In this document: positions 15,857 to 24,545 of the stretch, piece after piece
Layout of the letters: every line of letters begins with the position of its first letter
How positions within the stretch are numbered: position 1 is the stretch's first letter
Source of the DNA: a bacterium
GTDB lineage: Bacteria > Zixibacteria > MSB-5A5 > GN15 > FEB-12
Length of the DNA stretch: 64,000 bases
Reading direction: 5' to 3'
Assembly: GCA_020444475.1 (NCBI GenBank)
Contig: JAHLKV010000001.1
Span: 744,001 to 808,000, forward strand
The notes under the pieces: generated by a model
The model's input: only the letters and a program-made list of their open reading frames with translations
Told to the model about the DNA's origin: nothing
The model's database searches: none
Made by a program: the position numbers and the translations under genes

Positions 15857-18016
15857 TTACATCCCGGCTCGTGTCGCACTTGACGTGTTTGCCTTGATGT
15901 CCGTGCCGAGCCTTTGCAGGTAGGCAATCAGCGCCACGATCTTCGAGTGCTTGTCGACATCGATCTCCGGATCCTGACTGCGAAGCGCCGTGACGATTCC
16001 CTGGGCGATCGAGTCCGCCTGCGTGTTCAGATCCGCGATTGCCAGTGTATCGTAGCCCTGCGGATAGGGTACGCCAAGCGTCTGCATGGCTCTGATCTTT
16101 CCCGGCACGCCCTCGACATCGATCTTGTCGGTCACCAGCCACGGGTAAGGCGGCATGAGCGAGCCGTACGAGGTCGAGGTGGGATCGATCATGTGATTAT
16201 AATGCCAGGCATCCGGGTACTTCCCCCCCAACCGATGCAGATCCGGCCCGGTGCGTTTGGAACCCCACTGAAACGGGTGATCGTAGACGAACTCGCCGGC
16301 CTTGGAGTACTCGCCGTACCGTTCGGTCTCCGAACGGAACGGCCGCACCATCTGCGAATGGCAGTTGTAGCAACCTTCAGCGACGTAGATATCCCGTCCC
16401 TCCAGCTCGAGCGGTGTATACGGCCGCACGCTGGCGATGGTCGGGATGTTCGACTTGACCAGAAAGGTCGGAACGAATTCGATAATGCCACCGATCAGGA
16501 TCGCAATCAGCGTGAGGATCGTAAACTGAACCGGCTTGCGCTCCAGCCAGCGATGCCGATACGGGTGCTTCTCTTCGTGGGCGGCAACATCGACCAGCGC
16601 CGGCGCCGACGCTTCTTCGTCGCGCACCAAAGATCCCTGCTTGATCGTCTTCGCCAGATTGATTGCCATCATCACGACACCGACCAGATACAGGGCGCCC
16701 CCGACAGCGCGAATGATGTACATCGGCACGATCTGCAGGACTGTCTCCAGGAAGTTACCATACTGCAGAACGCCATCGGCGGTGAACTGCTTCCACATGA
16801 GGCTCTGCGTGACACCGGCGAAGTACATCGGCACGGCGTACAGCAGGATACCGAGGAAACCGATCCAGAAGTGGTACTCCGCCATCTTCTTCGAGAACAA
16901 TTTCGTCTGATAGATCTTCGGTATCAACCAGTAGAGAATGCCGAACGTGAGAAAACCGTTCCAGCCCAGCGCTCCGACATGGACGTGAGCAATCGTCCAG
17001 TCCGTGAAGTGCGAGATAGCGTTAACCGACTTGATCGACAGCATCGGTCCCTCAAACGTCGCCATGCCGTATGCCGTCACCGCCACCACCATGAACTTCA
17101 GGACGGGTTCATCGCGGACTTTGTCCCAGGCGCCCCTCAGCGTCAGCAGGCCGTTGAGCATGCCGCCCCACGACGGTGCGATCAACATCAGCGAGAAAAC
17201 CATTCCGAGCGATTGCGCCCAGTCGGGCAGTGACGAATAGAGCAGGTGGTGTGGACCGGCCCAGATGTAGATAAATATCAGTGACCAGAAGTGAACTATC
17301 GACAACCGATACGAGAATATCGGGCGATCGGCCGCCTTGGGGAGGAAGTAGTACATCAACCCGAGATACGGTGTCGTCAGGAAGAACGCGACCGCGTTGT
17401 GGCCGTACCACCACTGTACGAGGGCGTCCTGAACGCCGGCATAGACCGGGTAACTCTTCAGGAACGAAACCGGCAGCTCAATCGAGTTGACGATATGCAG
17501 GACGGCAACCGTGACGAAGGTCGCGATGTAAAACCAGATCGCGACATACATATGTCGCTCCCGCCGCTGCATGATCGTCCCGATCATGTTCCAGCCGAAG
17601 ATGACCCAGACAACCGCAATGGCGATATCGATCGGCCACTCCAGTTCCGCGTATTCCTTGCCGGTGGTGTACCCGGACGTCAGCGTCAGGACGGCCGCCA
17701 CGATGATGAGCTGCCAGCCCCAGAAGTTGATCTTGCTGAGCAGGTCGCTGTACATCCTCGCCTTGCACAGTCGCTGCAGCGAGTAGTACACGCCCATGAA
17801 GATGCCGTTGCCGACAAACGCAAAGATGACTCCGTTGGTATGAACCGGCCGAATGCGACTGAATGTCGTGTGGCCGATCCCGAAGTTCAGCTCCGGCAAG
17901 AACAACTGCAAAGCGGCGAGCAACCCCACCAGCATCCCGACCGCACCCCACACGGATGTGGCAATGGCGAAATTGCGAACGATTGTGTTGTCATACTTGA
18001 ACGACTCAACCGCCAT
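15857..18016 (-). CDS. ccoNO: Fused cbb3 oxidase subunits I and II (CcoN-CcoO)
   Basis: 719 aa. Residues 1 to about 460 are CcoN: 12 or so helices, heme ligand His59 (RPVHTNG), CuB ligands His206 (WWYGHNAVAF) and His256/His257 (WAGPHH), and heme ligands His344/His346 (TIAHVHVG). A linker then leads into CcoO, with one helix at about 500-518 and the heme c motif CYNCH (549-553), followed by SQMVRPF and the MID...YGSLMPPYPWL region. This is the proton-pumping, high-affinity oxygen-reducing core. In most proteobacteria ccoN and ccoO are separate genes; fused forms are known in Bacteroidetes and some relatives. The single frame is continuous, so the fusion is real. Confidence 0.96.
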   Translation of the reverse strand: MAVESFKYDNTIVRNFAIATSVWGAVGMLVGLLAALQLFLPELNFGIGHTTFSRIRPVHTNGVIFAFVGNGIFMGVYYSLQRLCKARMYSDLLSKINFWGWQLIIVAAVLTLTSGYTTGKEYAELEWPIDIAIAVVWVIFGWNMIGTIMQRRERHMYVAIWFYIATFVTVAVLHIVNSIELPVSFLKSYPVYAGVQDALVQWWYGHNAVAFFLTTPYLGLMYYFLPKAADRPIFSYRLSIVHFWSLIFIYIWAGPHHLLYSSLPDWAQSLGMVFSLMLIAPSWGGMLNGLLTLRGAWDKVRDEPVLKFMVVAVTAYGMATFEGPMLSIKSVNAISHFTDWTIAHVHVGALGWNGFLTFGILYWLIPKIYQTKLFSKKMAEYHFWIGFLGILLYAVPMYFAGVTQSLMWKQFTADGVLQYGNFLETVLQIVPMYIIRAVGGALYLVGVVMMAINLAKTIKQGSLVRDEEASAPALVDVAAHEEKHPYRHRWLERKPVQFTILTLIAILIGGIIEFVPTFLVKSNIPTIASVRPYTPLELEGRDIYVAEGCYNCHSQMVRPFRSETERYGEYSKAGEFVYDHPFQWGSKRTGPDLHRLGGKYPDAWHYNHMIDPTSTSYGSLMPPYPWLVTDKIDVEGVPGKIRAMQTLGVPYPQGYDTLAIADLNTQADSIAQGIVTALRSQDPEIDVDKHSKIVALIAYLQRLGTDIKANTSSATRAGM

Positions 18017-18028
18017 ACATTTCCTCCG

Positions 18029-18196
18029 TCATGAGTCTCTATGTTCTTTCTTTTTTGTCTTGTTCTCGAAGAGCATGCGCATGGCGGGCGTAAACACGTC
18101 GTCGAACTGACCAGATCGGACCGCCCAGAAAAAGGCCGCCAGAAAACCGATCGCCACCACCAGCGAAAACCCGATCAACACGTACATGACATCCAT
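18029..18196 (-). CDS. ccoS: CcoS cbb3 oxidase maturation protein
   Basis: 55 aa. It reads MDVMYVLIGFSLVVAIGF, then AAFFWAVRSGQFDDV. The single helix followed by WAVRSGQFDD is diagnostic for CcoS/FixS, needed to put heme b and CuB into CcoN. Its ATG lies 2 bp after the ccoI stop and it ends 12 bp before ccoNO, completing the operon. An overlapping 66-codon frame (18039-18239) on the same strand is a shadow. Confidence 0.92.
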   Translation of the reverse strand: MDVMYVLIGFSLVVAIGFLAAFFWAVRSGQFDDVFTPAMRMLFENKTKKKEHRDS

Positions 18197-18198
18197 GA

Positions 18199-20616
18199 TC
18201 AGGCCAGCCCTTCCTTTCTGGCACTGCGACTGATCGCAACAGTCGACAGAACCACCACCGTCACCGAGCTGAGCGGCATCAGGACCGCCGCCAGCAGCGG
18301 CGACAGCAATCCCTGCACTGCGAAATACAACCCCACCACGTTGTACAGCAGCGATATTACGAAACAGACCTTGATAATCGAGATACTTCGCCGGGCCAGT
18401 CGAAGTGCCGACGGCAGCAGGCCGAGCGCATCGGCACGAAGGATCCCGTCGCTGGCCGGCGAGAAGGCCGAGTCGTTTTCGGTCACCGCCAGGCCGACCT
18501 CGGCGGCCCCCAGCGCGCCGGCATCGTTGAGACCGTCACCGACCATAAGCACCTTCTCCCCCGCCCGGGCGAGATCCCGGACATGCGTCAGCTTGTCGTG
18601 CGGGGTGAGGCGGAACCGCATATCGGCTGCCTCGCCGAAGGCCGGCGCCAGACGCTCCCGGTCGCTGTCGTTGTCGCCGGACAACAGACCGAGCCGATAG
18701 TGTTCACGAAGCGAACTCAGCGTTTCCGGCAGCCCGTCGCGGGTGACATTGCGATAGCGGAAATATCCTCGCGGCGCGCCGTCGATCGACACATACACCC
18801 TGGACTCGGCCGCCAGCAGGCCACCCGTCGTATCGTCTCCCTCGTGACCGGTCCACACTGCCGAACCGAGCCGTACGTCTCTGCCGCCAACAACCGCTCG
18901 GATGCCGCGCCCTGCCGTTTCGGCGAAATCAGTGATCTCCACAGGTTCATCGGCGTTGCCCAGGGCAACGAGAGGTCGAGCCAGCGGGTGCGTCGAATGC
19001 CCGGCCAGCGCGGCAATTGCCTGCGATTCGACCTCGGTAAGCGGATCGCCCTCGAACTCCGGAACCCGTGCCCCTGCTATAGTGATAGTACCGGTCTTGT
19101 CAAACAGGATATGTGAGATGTCCGCGAGCCGTTCGAGAACGCTTGGGTCTTTCAGGAAAAGGCCGTTACGACCGAACCAGCGATGCAGCGTCCCCAGCGT
19201 AAACGGCGTAGCGAGCGCCAGGGCACATGGACAGGCGATTACAAGTACCGCCGTCGCGGCGTTTACGGCCGTGCCGATATCGCGAAACGCCCAGACAAGC
19301 CCGGTTGCAGCGGCAAGTCCAAGAATAGCCGGCGTGAAGTACCTGCTTACTCGATTGGCCAGGCTGGTCAGGTCGTCGGGACGCGGCGCCACCGCCTGCT
19401 TATTCCACAACTGGATGAGGTAGCTTTGCGACGGCTCTTTCACGACATCGAGCTCCAGCCGCTCGCCGGTCTGCCGTCCACCGGCATAGATACGATCACC
19501 CGTGCGGACCGCGACCGGTTCCGATTCGCCCGTTACGAAGCTGTAATCGATCAGGCCCTCGCCGCGGATAAGCACCGAGTCGGCCGGAATCAACTCACCA
19601 TTGCGAATCAGCATACGATCGCCCGGCATGAGCTTGTCCAACGGCCGGGTGACCTCCCGCCCACTCTCGCGAACATGGACGGCAATCGGAAAGTAGGCGC
19701 GGTAGTCATTGTCGAATGACAGTGCCGCGTAGGTCTTCCGCTGGTACAACCGGCCCAGCAGCAGGAAAAACACCAGGCCGCACAGCGAATCCATATAACC
19801 GGCCTGCCCGAGAGCGATGATATCGTAGCTCGATCGCGCGAAGAGAATCGTGATTCCGATAGCGATCGGAACATCCATGGTCACGGTTCGATAGCGCAAG
19901 CCTCGGTACGCCGACGCAAAGAACTCGGCGCCGCCGTAGAAAAGAACCGGCAAAGCCAGTAGAATCGTCAGGTAACTGAAGTACTGGGCATAGCGGGGAT
20001 CGGTCAGTCCATCCAGCCCAAGATAGTGCGGAAAACTGAGCAGCATCACGTTGCCGAAACAGAAACCGGCCAGAGCCACCCGAGCATAGAGCGAGCGCAT
20101 CGAACGGTCAACCGGCCGGGACTCGAGCTGTTTGAGTCGGATATCGGGCGTGTAGCCCAATGAGGCCAGAAGTTCGACAAGCTGTCGCAGACTCAGAACC
20201 GAAGGGTCAAAGACCGCCGAGAGCGTACGCCGGGGAAAATCCACCCGGCTTTCTGAAAGGCCGTCGGTGAAGACATGAAGATTTTCCAGAAGCCAGACAC
20301 AGGAGCTGCAGTGCATCTGGGGAATGGAGAATGTAATGCGACAAGCGGTCGGGCTGCGGAAGTCGAGCAGTCGATCGGCGACCGAATCATCATCGAGATA
20401 GGCGAACGACGACTCTGCGGAGAAAGCGTCGGGCTTGATCCCCGGCCGGCTCTCAAGACGGTAGTAATCACCGAGATCGTGGTCGTGAAGGAGCGCATAT
20501 ACCGTGCGGCAGCCGGTACAGCAGAATGCCTCGCCGGTCTCCGAGAGGATATCCGGTCCGCATAGTTCGCCGCAGTGCGCGCACGCTGTCGAGGTATCGG
20601 TTCTTAGTTCCGCCAT
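18199..20616 (-). CDS. ccoI: CcoI-type copper P1B ATPase for oxidase assembly
   Basis: About 805 aa. The N-terminus has a cysteine-rich metal-binding region (ACAHCGELCG, then FCCTGCRTVY) and an HMA-like domain with MHCSSCVWLLENL. Eight membrane helices are predicted. The CPC transport motif (IACPCALALATPF) is near residue 465 and the phosphorylation motif DKTGTIT near residue 507, with TGES and MVGDGLNDAGALG also present. CcoI exports Cu(I) to the periplasm for the CuB site of cbb3 oxidase. The ATG at 20616 is preferred; an in-frame TTG at 20625 is possible. It is first in the operon and its promoter lies just upstream. Confidence 0.93.
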   Translation of the reverse strand: MAELRTDTSTACAHCGELCGPDILSETGEAFCCTGCRTVYALLHDHDLGDYYRLESRPGIKPDAFSAESSFAYLDDDSVADRLLDFRSPTACRITFSIPQMHCSSCVWLLENLHVFTDGLSESRVDFPRRTLSAVFDPSVLSLRQLVELLASLGYTPDIRLKQLESRPVDRSMRSLYARVALAGFCFGNVMLLSFPHYLGLDGLTDPRYAQYFSYLTILLALPVLFYGGAEFFASAYRGLRYRTVTMDVPIAIGITILFARSSYDIIALGQAGYMDSLCGLVFFLLLGRLYQRKTYAALSFDNDYRAYFPIAVHVRESGREVTRPLDKLMPGDRMLIRNGELIPADSVLIRGEGLIDYSFVTGESEPVAVRTGDRIYAGGRQTGERLELDVVKEPSQSYLIQLWNKQAVAPRPDDLTSLANRVSRYFTPAILGLAAATGLVWAFRDIGTAVNAATAVLVIACPCALALATPFTLGTLHRWFGRNGLFLKDPSVLERLADISHILFDKTGTITIAGARVPEFEGDPLTEVESQAIAALAGHSTHPLARPLVALGNADEPVEITDFAETAGRGIRAVVGGRDVRLGSAVWTGHEGDDTTGGLLAAESRVYVSIDGAPRGYFRYRNVTRDGLPETLSSLREHYRLGLLSGDNDSDRERLAPAFGEAADMRFRLTPHDKLTHVRDLARAGEKVLMVGDGLNDAGALGAAEVGLAVTENDSAFSPASDGILRADALGLLPSALRLARRSISIIKVCFVISLLYNVVGLYFAVQGLLSPLLAAVLMPLSSVTVVVLSTVAISRSARKEGLA

Positions 20617-20640
20617 TCGCTGCAACCTTGCATGGAGTCA

Positions 20641-20669
20641 TATATACACTATCGGTCCGATAATGGCAA
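20641..20669 (-). promoter_or_regulatory. Promoter of the cbb3 operon with palindromic operator in the spacer
   Basis: The minus strand has TTGCCA (20664-20669), a 17-bp spacer, then TATATA (20641-20646). The spacer contains the perfect 13-bp palindrome TATCGGACCGATA (20650-20662), a position typical for a repressor or a MerR-type activator site. The regulator is unknown. Confidence 0.5.
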
Positions 20670-20787
20670 TAAAAACTGTAGTCTGGACCCACGACGCCCA
20701 TATTTTCGGAAACTGTTTCGCAGGGAAAGTTTACCCGAGCGTAGGTTTTTCATTTCACGCGTCAAATAGAATACATGTTTGGTTAAT

Positions 20788-20842
20788 CTTACGCCGTAAG
20801 TCCTAATCTCCTTGCCGTTTTGGGGCAATCACGTATATTGCC
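20788..20842 (+). promoter_or_regulatory. hyp operon promoter region with inverted repeats
   Basis: A plausible promoter is TTGCCG (20812-20817), a 16-bp spacer, and TATATT (20834-20839), about 45 bp before hypA. The palindrome CTTACGCCGTAAG (20788-20800) lies just upstream. Three TTGCC/GGCAA half-sites at 20812, 20824 and 20838 alternate in orientation across the -35 to -10 span. These may be regulator sites; no known consensus was matched. Confidence 0.4.
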
Positions 20843-20884
20843 GTCCGGGTTCAGGCATCTGTCCCCGACCCCGGAGGTGCACTC

Positions 20885-21277
20885 ATGCACGAGTTGTCGA
20901 TTGCCCAGTCGATTGTCGATACGGTCCTCGCGGTTGCCGCCGAGCGACCCGGGAGCTCTGTTGCCACCATCCACCTCAAAATCGGCGCCCTGAGCGACAT
21001 TGCCCGCGACGCTCTCGAATTCGGGTTCGAAGCAATCACTCGGGGTACGGAACTGGAAGAAACCCTGCTGGAAATCGAGATCGTCCCGATTATCGCCTGT
21101 TGCGAGCGCTGCCATACCGAATTCGAAATACACGAGTATTCGTTTCAGTGTCCCGACTGCGGCAGCCGCGATGTTGCCATGACGCAGGGCGCGGAACTGG
21201 ATATCGACAGCATTACTCTGACCGACCCTGGTCCGACACCCATCTGTAACCGAGAGTCGACGCACACCCATGACTGA
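20885..21277 (+). CDS. hypA: HypA hydrogenase nickel-insertion protein
   Basis: 130 aa. It starts MHELSIAQSIV, where His2 is the conserved nickel ligand. A zinc site is formed by Cys73-x-x-Cys76 and Cys89-x-x-Cys92. HypA delivers nickel, with HypB, to the hydrogenase large subunit. A GGAGG lies 7 nt before the start. It is the first gene of hypABFCDE and overlaps hypB by 8 nt. The C-terminal tail after about residue 115 is longer than usual and includes HTHD. Confidence 0.96.
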   Translation: MHELSIAQSIVDTVLAVAAERPGSSVATIHLKIGALSDIARDALEFGFEAITRGTELEETLLEIEIVPIIACCERCHTEFEIHEYSFQCPDCGSRDVAMTQGAELDIDSITLTDPGPTPICNRESTHTHD

Positions 21278-21965
21278 GCAGATCCCCCTCCAGAAGAAAG
21301 TCCTCTCCGAGAATGATCGCCTCGCGGCGGAGATTCGCGGTCGACTGGACGCCCACAAGGTGCTCGCACTGAATCTGGTGAGCTCGCCGGGCTCAGGGAA
21401 AACGAGTCTGCTGGAGCGGACGCTCGCTGAACTCGGCAGTAAGCTGAATATTGCGGTTGTCGCCGGTGATGTTCAAACCGAGAACGATGCGAACCGAATC
21501 TCACGTGCCGGGGGTACGGTGGTGAAACCGATCATCACCAACGGAAAGTGCCACCTCGATGCTCGCATGGTGCTCGACGTGCTCGGCGACATAGACTTCG
21601 CCGCCACCAATCTCCTGGTGATCGAAAACGTCGGCAATCTCGTCTGCCCCTCGAGCTACGACCTCGGCGAGGACATGAAAGTCGTGTTGATCAGCACCAC
21701 TGAAGGGGACGACAAGCCACTGAAGTACCCCGGTATGTTCCGTCGTTCGTCGGCTATGGTCGTCAACAAGATCGACCTGCTCGGTCTCTCGGATTTCGAG
21801 CTGGCCCGCGTCAAGGAAAACGCGCTCCAGATAAACGGCACCCTTATAATTCATGAGCTTTCCTGCCGCACCGGGCAGGGACTTGATCGCTGGTACGCCT
21901 GGCTCAGCGATATGATGGCTGCCAAAAAATCGGGGAAACTGGTGCAACATGTCGATTCGCGCTGA
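21270..21965 (+). CDS. hypB: HypB GTPase for hydrogenase nickel insertion
   Basis: 231 aa. The P-loop GSGKTS (residues 41-46) is followed by GDVQTENDANRI, GKCHLDARMV and IENVGNLVCPSSYDLGE, which are diagnostic for HypB; NKIDL provides guanine specificity. The N-terminal His-rich nickel-storage stretch and the CxxCGC motif seen in some HypB proteins are absent. It overlaps both hypA and hypF, so translation is tightly coupled. Confidence 0.96.
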   Translation: MTEQIPLQKKVLSENDRLAAEIRGRLDAHKVLALNLVSSPGSGKTSLLERTLAELGSKLNIAVVAGDVQTENDANRISRAGGTVVKPIITNGKCHLDARMVLDVLGDIDFAATNLLVIENVGNLVCPSSYDLGEDMKVVLISTTEGDDKPLKYPGMFRRSSAMVVNKIDLLGLSDFELARVKENALQINGTLIIHELSCRTGQGLDRWYAWLSDMMAAKKSGKLVQHVDSR

Positions 21966-24291
21966 CAAGTTGCATGCCCCGGAGGATTCGACGGGGCGCC
22001 GTTGCCGCCGACGCATTCGCGTGAGCGGTACCGTGCAGGGGGTGGGCTTCCGCCCCTTCGTCTATCGACTGGCCATCCGGCACGGCCTCGGTGGATTTGT
22101 CTGCAACGACGACCGGGGCGTTCTTGTCGAGATTGAAGGCGCCACGGATTCAATCGTGCTATTCGAGCAGCAACTGACCGCGTCGGCCCCGCCCCAGGCG
22201 TCAATCACCAGACTGGAAGGCGAGTCGATAGTACCTTCCAATGTTCGGACCTTCGACATCCTTCCCTCAAAACGAAACGGCAGCGCCGAAACGCGCATAT
22301 CGCCGGACATCGCAGTCTGCGATGACTGCCTGAAGGAGATGTTTGACCCGGGTGACCGCCGCTTCGCATACCCCTTCATCAATTGCACCAACTGCGGACC
22401 ACGGTATTCCATCGTCGATGGCATCCCCTACGACCGGCCGTACACGACGATGCGTTCGTTTGCGATGTGTCCGGCGTGTGCGAAAGAGTACGGCAATCCG
22501 CTCGACCGTCGCTTCCACGCGCAGCCCGTCTCCTGTCCAAACTGCGGTCCCAGACTCTGGCTAACCGACGGCAATCGGGAGATTGCGTGTACCAATCCGA
22601 TCGGACAGGCGGTCCTGTCGCTCAAGCGCGGGCAGATGGTCGCCATCCGCGGAATAGGCGGATTCCATCTGGCGGTCGATGCCACCAACGAACCGGCTGT
22701 CGCACGGCTCCGCCGGCGCAAGCATCGCGACGACAAACCGCTGGCCGTGATGATGCCGGATCTCGACGTGGTGCGAAGGTACTGCCTGGTTTCCGAGCCG
22801 GAAGCCCACATCCTGACCGGCAGCCGACGACCGATCCTGCTTCTCCGTCGACGCGGCGACGCTCCTCCTCTGGCGCCATCGATCGCGCCGGACGGAAACA
22901 TGCTCGGGGTCCTGCTCCCCTACGCGCCGATTCAACACCTGCTTTTTCAGAACAACGCGCCGGTGCTGGTAATGACGAGCGGTAATCTCTCCGAGGAGCC
23001 GATCGCGATCGGGAACGGAGAAGCCGTGAGCCGTCTCCAATCTGTCGCCGACTTGTTCCTGCTTCACGACCGGGAAATCGTGCAGCGTTGCGATGACTCT
23101 ATCGTGCGGGTGCTCGCCGACGTACCGCGCGTCATGCGACGCTCGCGGGGTTACGCTCCGACACCAATCGCCCTGCCGTTTGACCTATCCCGGCCCCTGC
23201 TCGCCTGCGGCGCCGATCTGAAAAACACGTTTGCGTTCGGACGAGGCAACGAAGTTGTGCTGAGCCAGCACATCGGCGACCTCGACAATACAGCTGCGTT
23301 CGACGGCTTCACGGACGGCATAGCACACCTCGGCAAACTGCTTCGAGTTCAGCCAACGGTTGTCGCGTGTGACCTGCATCCCGGCTATCGCTCCACGATA
23401 TGGGCGCACTCGCAAAGCAACTTTACCGTCATCCCGGTTCAGCACCACCACGCCCATCTCGCGTCAGTCATGGCCGAAAACGGAGTGACGGACAAAACAA
23501 TCGGTATCATCCTCGACGGCACCGGCTACGGACCGGACGGTACCATCTGGGGCGGTGAAATCCTGATCGGTGACTACGGTTCATTTCAGCGCTTTGCGTG
23601 GCTGGAACCGGTCCCCATGCCCGGCGCCGACAGAGCAGCCCGTCAACCCTGGCGGATGGCTGTCAGTCACCTGTGGCACGCGGGGGTCGGCCGAGACGAG
23701 ATCAGGGATGCGGCCCGCGGTTGGGGTATAGAGCCCGACCGGGTGACAAGTGTCCTGCAGATGCTCGACCGTACCTACAACTCACCGGGCACGTCGGGGT
23801 GTGGGCGCCTGTTTGACGCTGTCTCGGCTATTCTGGGTCTCTGCACCGAGAACACGTACGAAGCCAAAGCTGCGATGATGCTTGAGTGTGTAGCGGGAGA
23901 GGAACCCCTCAACGAAAGTGAGTTCGATCTGGCGGTCGAACCCGACACGGCGAGCGGACCGCTCTCATGCAGTCGACTGGTGCTCGATATGTTCAACGGG
24001 GTCCGGACCGGAACCGACCCGCGCACCCTGGCCCGTCACTTCCACCTGGCGCTCGCCGAGCGGTTCATTTCAGTCGCACTGGCAGCGGCGCAATCGACGG
24101 GGTTGAGGCAGATCGCCCTCAGCGGCGGCGTATTCCAGAACCGACTGCTTTTCGAGCATATGCTGCAGAGACTTGTCGGCCAAGGTTTTCGGGTGTTGAC
24201 GCACGAGCAGGTCTCCACCAATGACGGCGGCATCGCATTGGGACAGATCGCTGTCGCCAATGCCCTCCTGACAGCAAGGGAGACCGCGTAA
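21949..24291 (+). CDS. hypF: HypF carbamoyltransferase
   Basis: 780 aa, normal length. Domains in order are acylphosphatase (VSGTVQGVGFRPFVYRL, residues about 24-110), two zinc-finger modules (CDDCLKEMF..., FINCTNCGPRY, MCPACAKEYG, SCPNCGP), a YrdC-like domain (about 205-390) and a Kae1-like carbamoyltransferase domain with VQHHHAHLASVMAEN. HypF uses carbamoyl phosphate and ATP to modify HypE, the first step in making the CN ligands of the NiFe site. The ATG at 21949 overlaps hypB by 17 nt. Confidence 0.96.
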   Translation: MSIRADKLHAPEDSTGRRCRRRIRVSGTVQGVGFRPFVYRLAIRHGLGGFVCNDDRGVLVEIEGATDSIVLFEQQLTASAPPQASITRLEGESIVPSNVRTFDILPSKRNGSAETRISPDIAVCDDCLKEMFDPGDRRFAYPFINCTNCGPRYSIVDGIPYDRPYTTMRSFAMCPACAKEYGNPLDRRFHAQPVSCPNCGPRLWLTDGNREIACTNPIGQAVLSLKRGQMVAIRGIGGFHLAVDATNEPAVARLRRRKHRDDKPLAVMMPDLDVVRRYCLVSEPEAHILTGSRRPILLLRRRGDAPPLAPSIAPDGNMLGVLLPYAPIQHLLFQNNAPVLVMTSGNLSEEPIAIGNGEAVSRLQSVADLFLLHDREIVQRCDDSIVRVLADVPRVMRRSRGYAPTPIALPFDLSRPLLACGADLKNTFAFGRGNEVVLSQHIGDLDNTAAFDGFTDGIAHLGKLLRVQPTVVACDLHPGYRSTIWAHSQSNFTVIPVQHHHAHLASVMAENGVTDKTIGIILDGTGYGPDGTIWGGEILIGDYGSFQRFAWLEPVPMPGADRAARQPWRMAVSHLWHAGVGRDEIRDAARGWGIEPDRVTSVLQMLDRTYNSPGTSGCGRLFDAVSAILGLCTENTYEAKAAMMLECVAGEEPLNESEFDLAVEPDTASGPLSCSRLVLDMFNGVRTGTDPRTLARHFHLALAERFISVALAAAQSTGLRQIALSGGVFQNRLLFEHMLQRLVGQGFRVLTHEQVSTNDGGIALGQIAVANALLTARETA

Positions 24292-24293
24292 CC

Positions 24294-24545
24294 ATGTGTC
24301 TGGCGATACCTGGCCGGCTGGTTTCGGTCGACGACGGCGACGGGCTCCGCATGGGGACCGTGGATTTCTCCGGCACGCGCCAGACGGTCTGCCTGGAATA
24401 TGTCCCTGAAGCTGAAATCGGCAGCTATGTGCTCGTTCACGCCGGTTTCGCGATCCGCACTCTCGATCGGGACGATGCCGACCGCACTCTGGCGCTTCTG
24501 CGGGAGATGGCGGCCGGTGATCCGGGGGGGGACACCGAAGCATGA
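24294..24545 (+). CDS. hypC: HypC hydrogenase assembly chaperone
   Basis: 83 aa starting MCLAIPGRLVSV. The N-terminal Cys2 binds the iron centre in complex with HypD and guides it to the hydrogenase large subunit. GTVDFSGTRQTVCLEYV and VGF-like HAGFAIRTLD are family motifs. It starts 2 bp after hypF and overlaps hypD by 4 nt. Confidence 0.95.
   Translation: MCLAIPGRLVSVDDGDGLRMGTVDFSGTRQTVCLEYVPEAEIGSYVLVHAGFAIRTLDRDDADRTLALLREMAAGDPGGDTEA

Noticed and set aside
15914-17233. 439-codon plus-strand frame
   Set aside because: Antisense to ccoNO with no family features.
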